DNA of 46,926 nucleotides from Symbiodinium natans (lineage: Eukaryota > Sar > Dinophyceae > Suessiales > Symbiodiniaceae). The stretch covers positions 198,087-245,012 of the forward strand of contig CAJNDS010002057.1 in NCBI GenBank assembly GCA_905221605.1, written 5' to 3'. Below the pieces are notes generated by a model. The model was not told the DNA's origin, did no database searches, and saw nothing but the letters and a program-made list of their open reading frames with translations. Positions 38,471 through 46,926 of this stretch are shown in pieces (the stretch's first letter is position 1; the number at the start of each line of letters is the position of its first letter). Both the position numbers and the translations under genes were made by a program.

Positions 38471-38671
38471 TCAAACTAAACAGGCATAGTGCGCAGGGAA
38501 GGCCATTTGAAGCCAAAGGCCAGACCCCAAATCCACCAACAGCGTCAGCCTTTCAGACTTGGTAGGAAACCGATTTCTCGCCAGCGCTTGAATCCGCACC
38601 GCTTGAATCAGAATTTGTGCTTCAATCGCGTGGGCTTGAATCAGGAGTTCTGCTTCACATGCTTCAACCAC
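38471..38671 (-). CDS. Open frame with degenerate repeat units
   Basis: Reads VEACEAELLIQAHAIEAQIL, then IQAVRIQALARN. It is made by imperfect repeats of GATTCAAGC on minus (38580-38665). Amphipathic and repetitive. It may be a coiled-coil exon or simply a decayed minisatellite. Confidence 0.25.
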   Translation of the reverse strand: MVEACEAELLIQAHAIEAQILIQAVRIQALARNRFPTKSERLTLLVDLGSGLWLQMAFPAHYACLV

Positions 38672-38713
38672 CCCGGCGCGTGAATCGCCAGTGCTTGAAC
38701 GTTGCGTTTTCGG

Positions 38714-38747
38714 ACCCCCCTCCCCCCCCGCCCCCCCGCGCCCCCCG
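38714..38747. repeat. C-rich homopolymer tract
   Basis: Runs of six to eight C separated by single T or G. Confidence 0.9.
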
Positions 38748-40689
38748 GTGAATGAGATCCTTGCTGAGTCAATTTATCGCGTTGGGCACACGGCAAGCAC
38801 TGCAGGCGAACAGCCAACTGGGTCAGTGTCAAAACCTCGTTGAGAAATCGTGCATGCGTGCACCCTTCGTGGGCTGTTGTCGGCGCAGTCCTTGTGGACC
38901 TTCCAAGCTGCGTCGAATCTTGAAGCCACCTGCTCCCACTGGCTTCTCTGGACAACCGCCTGATAAGGAACCAAGAGCGCTCCATCCATGGTGTTGAACA
39001 CCTGCACCTGCCAGGACTGAGTTAGAGACATGCTGCTGGCAACTACCTGCCAGCTGCACGTCCTTTCTCAAGAAGCTGCCCTAAGAGGGCCTCAGGGCAA
39101 CCGATGGAGACGAGGAACAGCTGCAAAAAGTTCGGGAAATTAAACTCTCCCATAGGCCGGAACCAAGCTGGATAAAGAGACTCCTTGGCAAGGCTCCCCA
39201 AGATGCAAAGCCCAGCGTTGAGTAACTACAGTCTCACACACAACAACCTGCAAACGCTGTGGTTCAATCAAGGAGCAGGGCTGCCAATCGGCAGGTCCAA
39301 CAGGACGACAGAACTATCCTTGCGCCAAATGGCGTGACAACGTCTCTTGGTGAAGGATCTTCGATCTACTTCTCACGCGATCTACTTCTCACGCAGTGCA
39401 CATCGAATGCGTTTTAAGTTTTAAGGCTTTCAAAGGTGTGCGTGTCCTGCAAGATTCCCCGAGCCCCCATCGTTCCCCAATCACTTTGGTTGGGCTGCGC
39501 ACCTCTGCACCGAGCATGTAGTCCGGCGAGGTGCAAGGCAGCAAAGGCCGACCCTGGCGTGGCAGTGTTGGGAAAAGCCAAGGATGCGATCTCACATTCT
39601 CCTGCCTGAGGACAAGTTCGTAGGGACAGAACCATGTAGAATTGCTGATCCGCCTCGGGACAGCAATTCTTCGGAGGGTAGGGCCGCCACAGCAGATACC
39701 ATCTTAAGGCGATTCATCGGCTCAAGCTGTCCCGCTCACAGACCCCGTCAGGCCTCCAACAGCGTGTCTAAAGACTTGAACGATACGGCTGTTTGCCGCA
39801 CCATCATCGAGATGGAGTGGGCCTTAGGTCTGCAAAAAAGCTTTGCAAAGTAAAACTATCTGATCATGCTACCTGCTGCTACCCTGATTCAGACTGGACT
39901 TCAGGCGCGAGAAGGACATACAGGACATACAGAAGTGACAGGTGACATGTCGGTGGCAGGTGGCAGCCAAGGCTCCATTTGAGCGAGGTGGGCCGATGCC
40001 CAGGCAGGGAAGGCCGAGCCGGTCACAAATAGCCCAACTGTGCAAACCATCTGCTTCATATCGTGAATGTCCGGCTCCACCACACTCACCTTCGATCTCC
40101 AGACACTGATAACTCAGGTGATCAAAATCAGTGCCTGTGTTTGGTGACCTCAACTACAAGGAAGCTGCTGAACTCTTGTTAGCTGTCAATAATGATTTTT
40201 AAGCAATTGAAATACTACTGCTTCTCCCGCAACAAATGTTTCGCTCTCACGCTCTATGTTCAAAGAAAACCTACAACCCCACCACAACAAACTCTCCCAC
40301 ATACAGGGGCCATCGGGACACAGGCAGGAACCAACAGAAGACTCAGGCACGCTTTGGGCTCAGTCAGGCAAGTGGGTGTCTGAGACGATTTCTTATGGAT
40401 TTCTAGTCCTATGAGTCCTATGGCATCCTATGGCCCTATGGACGCAAGGCCGCGCCTGGTTGCAGCCAAGCTTCGGTCGCAAAGTGAGTACCAGCTTGGG
40501 CTACGAAGCGACCCAGCTCGTAATCGAAAGGGAGATGCACGATCGTCACCAATCCTCTTCACGACCGCACGTCATTCCGTACATCACTACGTCCCATGCT
40601 AGCTGCATAAGAATGGCATGCTGTGCAGCAAAGTCAACCCGCAATGAAACCCTCACCACCACCTTGGTCTGGAAAATTCCGCCATTGGA
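38748..40689. other. No supported gene
   Basis: Open frames below 95 codons on both strands, without clear splice sites or motifs. Confidence 0.35.
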
Positions 40690-41153
40690 TTATTCCTTGG
40701 GCCACATGCAGCCAGGACAGCGTGACTCACAAGAGCGAAAATGGCTGGCAGCAGCAGTGCAGCAGCTCTTGCCGTCCACGATTCTCTCTCGGTAGTAATT
40801 TTCGACCTTGTTCGTCCCTCTGGACCCAGTCAAGATGGCCGCATGTTCTGCGGCCTCAAGGTCATCCGGAAAAAAGTCAGAGTCGACATGAGGATTCAGA
40901 ATGCTGACATCAACGCTACTGGCGCCCGAGGTTTCCCAGCCTTGCTCCATTCCTTCTCGACGTCGGCATTGAGGACCGCGTTGGAAATAATGTCTCCTTT
41001 TTCAGGGCTGTCTGCAACCGGGGAGCTTTTGGAGAAGTTGGGGAAAGGTGGGCAAAGCTGCTTTTCCCTTTTTTGTGCTTTCTGGGCGGTCCCGGAGCCA
41101 AGATCTCCTCCACCGTCTGTGTACAGTACTCGTCCCCTGACAATCCTCACCAA
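40690..41153 (-). CDS. Exon cluster (unidentified)
   Basis: Exon 40941-41011 has acceptor CCGGTTGCAG, a GC donor (AGCAAG|GCTGGG) and consistent length (two bases plus 23 codons). It reads SPEKGDIISNAVLNADVEKE. Flanking segments read TQTVEEIL (about 41125) and DVSILNPHVDSDFFPDDLE (about 40850-40905). Acidic and protein-like. No family recognised. Confidence 0.35.
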
Positions 41154-41330
41154 GTGCTGCGAGAGGCTACATTGCGGCTACATTTTTATTAGTCTCAATT
41201 CAGATCTGAAAAGCCTACACGGCTCTTGAGCGGATCGTGAGCTCTTGGAAGCTTCACGGGAACAACAAAGGGTCCGAATTGTTGAAAGCTTACGCTTGCG
41301 CGGTGCGCCTTTGTAGAGCCCATCATACTA

Positions 41331-41579
41331 TCACGCCAGGCAGCCTAACTTCTGGAGCATCTGCCGGTCGCAATAAATTTCCGGGCGCGGCAGCTGACCA
41401 CATTTGTTCATATCGTCCATGATCGCCTGTCCAAGCTCAAGGAGGCTCAAAGCCACGAACCTGATGGAGAACCTAATGTGCCTGCACGTTGGTCCGAAGA
41501 CGCAGCATGAAGAAGGACTGGACTCTTTTGAAGGCTGCAAAGCAGCTCTCACCTGGCAAGTGTGTACACAGGCGTCCAA
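41331..41579 (-). CDS. Terminal exon candidate
   Basis: The frame ends IRFVALSLLELGQAIMDDMN, then KCGQLPRPEIYCDRQMLQKL and GCLA with a stop at 41331. Helical and convincing in composition. An acceptor such as GCACATTAG|G lies upstream. No family recognised. Confidence 0.35.
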   Translation of the reverse strand: MDACVHTCQVRAALQPSKESSPSSCCVFGPTCRHIRFSIRFVALSLLELGQAIMDDMNKCGQLPRPEIYCDRQMLQKLGCLA

Positions 41580-42083
41580 AATAGCCTAAGCAATGCCCAC
41601 CATTCTGGCATTCAGGAGTAGTTTTTGGGAAACGGCTTCGAACGCATCTGATTTACAAGGCGAGCTGCGTTAGACAAGGTCAAGGTATGTTGTCCAAAGT
41701 CTTCAGGCCTCAGGCCTCTGCAAGTTCGAGGGTGTTGATTCGAAGGTTTCCGTGGGACCGTGGGACCGTGGGGCCTTCTGCGGGGTCAATGGCCTGCCCG
41801 GAGGTCGTGCCAACCCTGTCCGTACAACGTTGTCTTACACAGTGCTTCTTTCGTCCCGTAGCTTTGTGACTTTCTTGCTGCTGTGCCACCCCCCCCTCCC
41901 TCTTCAGCCAACGTATGGCCACAAACTCCAGGAGCTGTTTTTTCGGCACCCCGGAAGCTTCTGAGTGGCGTCTCCCACAAGTGAGCATCCCACAACTCCC
42001 CTTCATTCCCCTTCTCAGCCCAAGCGCCTTCCGACACGACATTGGTGCTCAAGCTGGTCCAGCCCAGATCACCGATGAGGTCC

Positions 42084-42656
42084 TCATAAGGGCTGCGAAG
42101 GGCGAATAGTTGGGTTTCTTGAAGAGCCCTGTTGGGTTACGGCTTCAGAGACATCCTTCGCACAGGACTTCAGGGTCTGGTCAGATGTCAGATCCATTTC
42201 GGATCTGTCGGCGCAGGCTCCAGCATTGAGCCGGCAAGGCGGCGGCGTGGCATGAAACAAAGGGAAAGCAAACACACACCCGAAACTTTCGAAACCCCAC
42301 CCGATCTGTCGAAAGCTCAAAGTCCCTTCGTGTGAACCCGGGAGCTTTTTCCAAGGATGCTTGAGGAGCCCACCATTCAGGTAGACAAAGACTGTGGAAG
42401 GTCTCATGGATCCGTCCTGTCTGCTTTCGGCGAGGTTGACAAGGAGAGCATGACCACCCAGCACTGGAACAACGGGGTGGCAGACTGCCAGCACACAACA
42501 GCCCTTTGTTTGGCAAGGCGCGTGGTGCATCTTGAAGAACTGGCCCGGCCTCCCAACACAAGAGCCGGAAGGGAATGCTTGAAAGCGAAGGTTGCGTCGT
42601 TCACCGCGGCTCACCGACGACAGCAACCTGCTAAGCATAAACTCCGACGCATGCAT
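42084..42656 (-). CDS. ATG-started open frame, 190 codons (unidentified)
   Basis: Begins MHASEFMLSRLLSSVSRGER and continues GRPGQFFKMHHAPCQTKGCC, VPVLGGHALLVNLAE and STVFVYLNGGLLKHPWKK. It is long for chance and starts at a true ATG, but no domain is evident. A second minus frame (42181-42561) overlaps it. Confidence 0.35.
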   Translation of the reverse strand: MHASEFMLSRLLSSVSRGERRNLRFQAFPSGSCVGRPGQFFKMHHAPCQTKGCCVLAVCHPVVPVLGGHALLVNLAESRQDGSMRPSTVFVYLNGGLLKHPWKKLPGSHEGTLSFRQIGWGFESFGCVFAFPLFHATPPPCRLNAGACADRSEMDLTSDQTLKSCAKDVSEAVTQQGSSRNPTIRPSQPL

Positions 42657-42940
42657 TCTGGGAAGACCCTTTCCCCCCCATTGTTCAAACTACCCGCTCT
42701 CTTCTGAGTGGCAGGCTCATAGCGAAGCATTACGAGAGGCTCCACCTGCAACACAGACAAGACAACAGCTTTCGGAGAGGTTGCGGTCCGGCAGCCTCCC
42801 TCAACCCAAAGTCTGCCTGCTCCTCGTAACCCCAAACAGTTTAAGATCAGGGGAACGGCACATTGCAGATGCCACCCACAGGAGCGATCCAAGTGATAAT
42901 AGCTCAGCTCTTCATGAGGGGAGGATTCGCACAGGACCGA

Positions 42941-42964
42941 GGGGTCGGGGGGGGGGGGAGGGGT
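42941..42964. repeat. Poly-G tract
   Basis: GGGGTC followed by 13 G, then AGGGG. The only long G run on the + strand. Confidence 0.9.
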
Positions 42965-43225
42965 GTCATATCCAACATCACAAACCTCTTTGAACAGCAC
43001 AAAGCGAAGACGTCCTTGATCTAGTCTAGATGCCGCAATTCGACTCTCAGGAGTTGGGCATGCTACGTGAGGTCTTCAGTCAAAATAATAGGTACCTTCC
43101 ATTTGATTTGCAGATTTTTTAAAATTTGTGTAAACCTTGGTTGGCAGGTGGCCTGATGAGTTCTTAGAAGTCCTTGCATGGCACTCCACCACACACGTGC
43201 TCAAGGAGCAACGAACGAAGGCGGA

Positions 43226-43277
43226 TAGATCAACGATCAACGCAAGTGGCCTAGATCAACGATCAACGCAAGTGGCC
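43226..43277. repeat. Exact 26-bp tandem duplication
   Basis: Two identical copies of a unit starting TAGATCAACGATC, so the duplication is recent. Confidence 0.9.
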
Positions 43278-43486
43278 TGCGCCAAGCTCGTGCCAGTGAC
43301 AGCCGCCACTCTGGCTGCAATCCGCTCCTCGGCCAGCAGCGTTCCGGCATGCGTCGCCGTGGAGGTGCAAAATGCTGGAGCACAGCATTGCAGCCTCCCC
43401 TAATGTGCAACACCCGGCCAAATCTGCAGAAGCGTCTGTGACAATCGTCTCATTCCACTCAAGGTGGACCTGAGCCACGTTTCCGA

Positions 43487-43501
43487 CCCCCCCCCCCCCC
43501 C
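43487..43501. repeat. Poly-C run (15 bp)
   Basis: Uninterrupted C. Confidence 0.95.
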
Positions 43502-44579
43502 AAGACCTTACATTGCAAGCCCCCGTCTGCGGCTTCCCAGTGACTTCCGCACCCCAGGGTTCAGCTGCGCAAGCTGACGATCATGATCTTGGGGCGTTTG
43601 CTACTCTCTGAACAAAAAATCTGGCTCCTTCCTAGGGGGTTTAGCAGCTTCAGAGCTTCAGCTTGACCGGGATTGAAATAGCCTGATTCAACATCTCCCA
43701 AAACAAGCTTTGATGGTCACTCTTGCATTGAGAGTTCGGACTGCTCTGCCACGTGCGCCGCCAAGTTGCACTGGAAGAAGTGCGGGTGTCCCCATAGCCT
43801 TCTTCCTCAGATGCCATGGCACTCGTTTGCCGACGCTAAGCAATGCTAAGCACCTGTTGCGGCGACGATCCGAGTCCACCAGACCGCCGCAACTGAGGCC
43901 TCGACACCCAAAGGATGACTCGCCTCCCCCTTGTTGAGTCCATGAAGGTCGGTGGCCTGATCAAGAAAGCCTCCCCAATTGCAGTGACCCGGGCTTCAAT
44001 CTTCGCAGCCGTGCCTTTCCCTTCGATACTTTGGATCGCTCCTGGATTCCAACCCTTTTGAACTGAGAAGTAGCTCGCTGCAGCACGCTAGGTTCCTTTT
44101 GAACATCCGCAGCTTTGAACGCTGCTGTCACGAAGGATGCAACCAGAGACAGAATCCACGCCCAGTGCTACACGAAGAACGCTCGGCCCAGATGACCAAG
44201 AACCCAAGGAACCCAAGGATGCAAGACGGGGGCTATAGAAGTAACCTTTCCTCTCTGCACCCATGGGTCAGTTGCTTTACCTCCCGGGAGGTGTCCCTGA
44301 TTTAGAATACTCGGGAATCGAGACACAGGATGCTTTAGCACTTCGGTGATGAGAAAGGAGAAAAAAATGCTCCGCGCAGAGGCTCGACAAGGCTCGCAGC
44401 ACCAAGTATGCAGCCAAGCGGCCCACCGCCCCTCACAAAGCTGGATCAGGTGGTCCACCTGACCACACGCAGGATATCGCAGGATGTCGAGGCAAGCTGC
44501 GTCAATAACCGGCTTTGTGCGGCATGGGCTGCACTTCGCAGAGCCTTTGTGCTGAGAAAGCCGTCAAGTCTAGTCAAGT
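43502..44579. other. No supported gene
   Basis: Short open frames. A + frame from 44408 reads ISQDVEASCVNNRLCAAWAA, but it opposes the better minus exon at 44580-44715. Confidence 0.3.
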
Positions 44580-44715
44580 CTAGACAGCTCCGACTTCGCG
44601 CCGACTCAGCGCCTCCTCCTGAGACACGAAGTTCTCGTAGAGCGTTACCTCGGGATCCTGTCGGTTCAGACGGTTCAGAACGGCGCCGCTTACGCAATGC
44701 CCATACTCGGCCACT
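44580..44715 (-). CDS. Terminal exon candidate
   Basis: After acceptor CAAGCAGGGCAG the frame reads VAEYGHCVSGAVLNRLNRQD, then PEVTLYENFVSQEEALSRRE and GAV with a TAG (45 codons). The LYENFVSQEEA stretch resembles the entry of prolyl-4-hydroxylase-like 2-oxoglutarate oxygenases (a short strand, then N-F-[LV]-S-x-EE), but the iron-binding residues are not present here. Only a resemblance. Confidence 0.4.
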
Positions 44716-45308
44716 CTGCCCTGCTTGGCCACTCTTACGATGGTGCACCTGCACTATGCAGAGTCGAACATACTGAATCAGCCCTTTTGAAAAAGCGGCA
44801 GCCTCTGCCAAAAGAGGAGGAGCCATGTTAGCCGTCAGGTTTGTCCTCGTGAATCATCTTTGCCAGGATCTTTTCTGGTCCTGCCACCTCCTCTCCTCGA
44901 CCTCACGTGCACTGGCGGTCAACGCCTGCATGACCAATCCATCTCAACGCAGCATCGAGGCTGCACCCGCTAGTCTGCACTCTACACTATTACACTATTT
45001 CAAGGCGTCAAGTACACACCGCTGTCCACAGATCCCACGCGCTCGTGCAGGATATTTGTGTGGCGGGGATTTAGCACTTCCAACGTCCACTCACGTGTGT
45101 AGGTTCTTTATCCCTTTAAACATCCTTTTTCATGGCCCACTGCATCCCACTGCCCATTGAGGCCATCGAGGAAGCCACCAACTTCCTCGACTTTGGCCGG
45201 GCCTGGCTCTGATGGGGCCTGACTCAAGGCCATTCAAGGGGCCGCAGGTCACCTGCAACTGGCTTGTGGCAGGACTGAGCGCAAGACTTCAGTCATGACG
45301 GCCTGAAC

Positions 45309-45438
45309 AGATGGGCCCAAAGATGCAACTGAAGCTGCGGAGAACAACAACACACTGCTCTTATCCAGCGCTGAGTTCCTGTCCATGGAGGAACGAGAGG
45401 TTCTCGAGGGTGTTCTACAGAAAGCGCACCGTTTGTGA
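45309..45438 (+). CDS. Plus-strand terminal exon candidate
   Basis: After ACGGCCTGAACAG the + frame reads KDATEAAENNNTLLLSSAEF, then LSMEEREVLEGVLQKAHRL and TGA. Acidic helix. The opposite strand is also open (DKSSVLLFSAASVASLGPSV), so strand is uncertain. Confidence 0.3.
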
Positions 45439-46123
45439 TGTGTAGATGTGTCATTATGTGTGCTTTTGCCTGGTCTCTTATTGCTGAGCATATCCCTGAA
45501 CAGCATGAGCTCCGTCGAACTCACATGTGTCACAGTTGCGATGTTCAGTTGTCCAAGTTGGAGACATGTCAGGACGGTTGCCGCCCTTGCGGCATCAGTC
45601 GACTCGGCCCAAAAAAAGGAACAGCAAAGGAGAGAAATCCCGGCAGCCCAGGCGAAGACTCCGTGACGGAGCCCACAGCGGAGAGACGCAGGGTCGCACC
45701 CAGTCCTGCAATGGAAGCCCGGCATCCCATGCACCTCGGGTTTTGCGGTTTTGGGCTGAGAAAGCATGACATCTGGGATCTACGAATCCACGAGCAAAAA
45801 GGCGCCTTCTGTGGGACTGTCGCTACGGGCGTCGTCTTGGAATCTGCGGCCCTCCAAAGAGACAGACACCGTCCTGGCGTCGAAGTTGCAGGTGCATTCA
45901 GCCGACCAGCATACAGTTCGGCTGCGGCTGCCCACACTGGAGGGCTGAGTGCACTCTGCTTGTGGCACAGGCCCAGTCCAGTTTGGAGGCTTCCACAGCG
46001 CCACCACGTCTGCCAGGGCTCAGCTTCTGTGGGAAGACGCTTCACTACGCTTCTTGCAGTTGCATGTTGAGTTGCCTCGGTCTCTGTGCAAGATGCAGGG
46101 CTCCGTGCCGAACTCCTGCACAC
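45439..46123. other. Region open in several frames on both strands
   Basis: Plus frames 45435-46070 (211 codons) and 45766-45948 and minus frame 45780-46007 all look partly protein-like (for example SKKAPSVGLSLRASSWNLRP on + and NFDARTVSVSLEGRRFQDDA on minus). At least one exon is likely, but I cannot assign strand. Confidence 0.25.
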
Positions 46124-46926
46124 GCCGAGGGCTCATGGGGTGCTGTAGCAGCACCAGACGCATTGGAAGAGTCTGCCTAGCTGCAAGTACCCATTGGTTA
46201 AGTCATGCTGACACCTTCTTCGCGAAACAAAGACGTCCTCTTGATCCTCGGGCCAAGAAGGTGACGAAGTTGCCTGCTCGGCACCATCTAGCCTGAGGTT
46301 CAGTCGAACCCATTCAAAGGTACCACTTAAAAGCACATTGGTATCGACGCGCCGACACACCCACAGCCAACACTTCTGGGCTTGTTGGCCCTGACTCATT
46401 TTGCCTTTGCTTCCTAGACTGTGTTGAAAGCTGTGCCGCTTCCCTCGTTCAGTACGCTCCAAGGCCTTTCCGACAGCGTCTGGAGGAGCTGCTCCGTCTC
46501 CTCCTGCACCTTCAGATATCCAAAAGCTAGGCAAGCAACCCCGCCTTCGCGACATTCATCAACGTGCATCGTGGGAGATGGGCCCACTTACTCTCAGAGG
46601 TGACAGACGTACAACAGCCCAAAGACACCCAAAACACACCCACCCAAGCACACCCCGAACACCCGAACTCCCCCTGCCCCCACCCCCCAAAAAACACACA
46701 CCATAATACAACTCCGCCAAACACACCTCAACACTGAGCTAGTTTGTCGTCAGGGGACAGCCCTGCTACCGGGGTGTGAGACATCCACAGACAGCATGTT
46801 CCAGGTGAGCACTTTCTCACAACAATAACGGGCGAACCGAGGCAAGTGCCTGATCCCTACAATCCTTCACAGACGCATGGGGTTTGCATTTGGCATCTTT
46901 GACTACAGTACTTATTTCGAATATCT
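46124..46926. other. No supported gene at right end
   Basis: Short open frames and a C/A-rich stretch (46620-46720). Confidence 0.35.

Noticed and set aside
39720-39735. Spliced-leader relic (GGCTCAAG)
   Set aside because: Only the last eight bases match; the preceding CCGTAGCCATTTT-like part is absent. Similar short matches elsewhere are also partial.
1-46926. Bacterial operons, CRISPR arrays, rRNA genes, transposase or reverse transcriptase genes
   Set aside because: None seen. No direct-repeat/spacer pattern, no rRNA signature and no YxDD or DDE motifs in the open frames.

Overview
The window looks like nuclear DNA of a eukaryotic protist, most consistent with a dinoflagellate (Symbiodiniaceae-like). 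The composition is moderately GC-rich. Genes are broken into short exons with AG|G acceptors and GT or GC donors, simple repeats and long C/G homopolymers are frequent, and most credible coding signal lies on the minus strand. The recognisable genes are eukaryotic: a mitochondrial-type serine hydroxymethyltransferase, an RS-domain (SR) protein and an RNase H1 hybrid-binding domain. The species assignment is inference, and I found no dinoflagellate spliced-leader relic by eye.

Layout. 0-7.4 kb: mostly minus-strand exons, including a Cys/Gly-repeat protein (1168-2106) and an SR protein (6586-7384). 7.4-23 kb: exon-rich but largely unrecognised sequence. Its best gene is a six-exon helical protein (16977-17769, minus) whose frame is held across five introns. 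23-25.4 kb: a tandem BPL_N/glutamine-amidotransferase-like protein, minus strand, probably with an upstream exon encoding a myristoylation-type leader. 27.5-29.9 kb: SHMT and flanking minus-strand exons. 31.4-34.3 kb: Lys/Ala-repeat and Lys/Glu-rich nuclear-type proteins and the RNase H1-like domain. 34.4-46.9 kb: scattered exon candidates, microsatellites and homopolymers, with few confident genes.

The genes do not form a pathway. They look like a loosely packed, mainly unidirectional (minus) array. SHMT serves one-carbon metabolism, the SR protein serves splicing, and the amidotransferase-like protein and the Cys/Gly protein have no assigned role.

Caution: in GC-rich sequence of this kind several frames can look protein-like by eye. 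Exons supported by conserved motifs, or by splice sites that agree in phase, get higher confidence. The rest are marked low.
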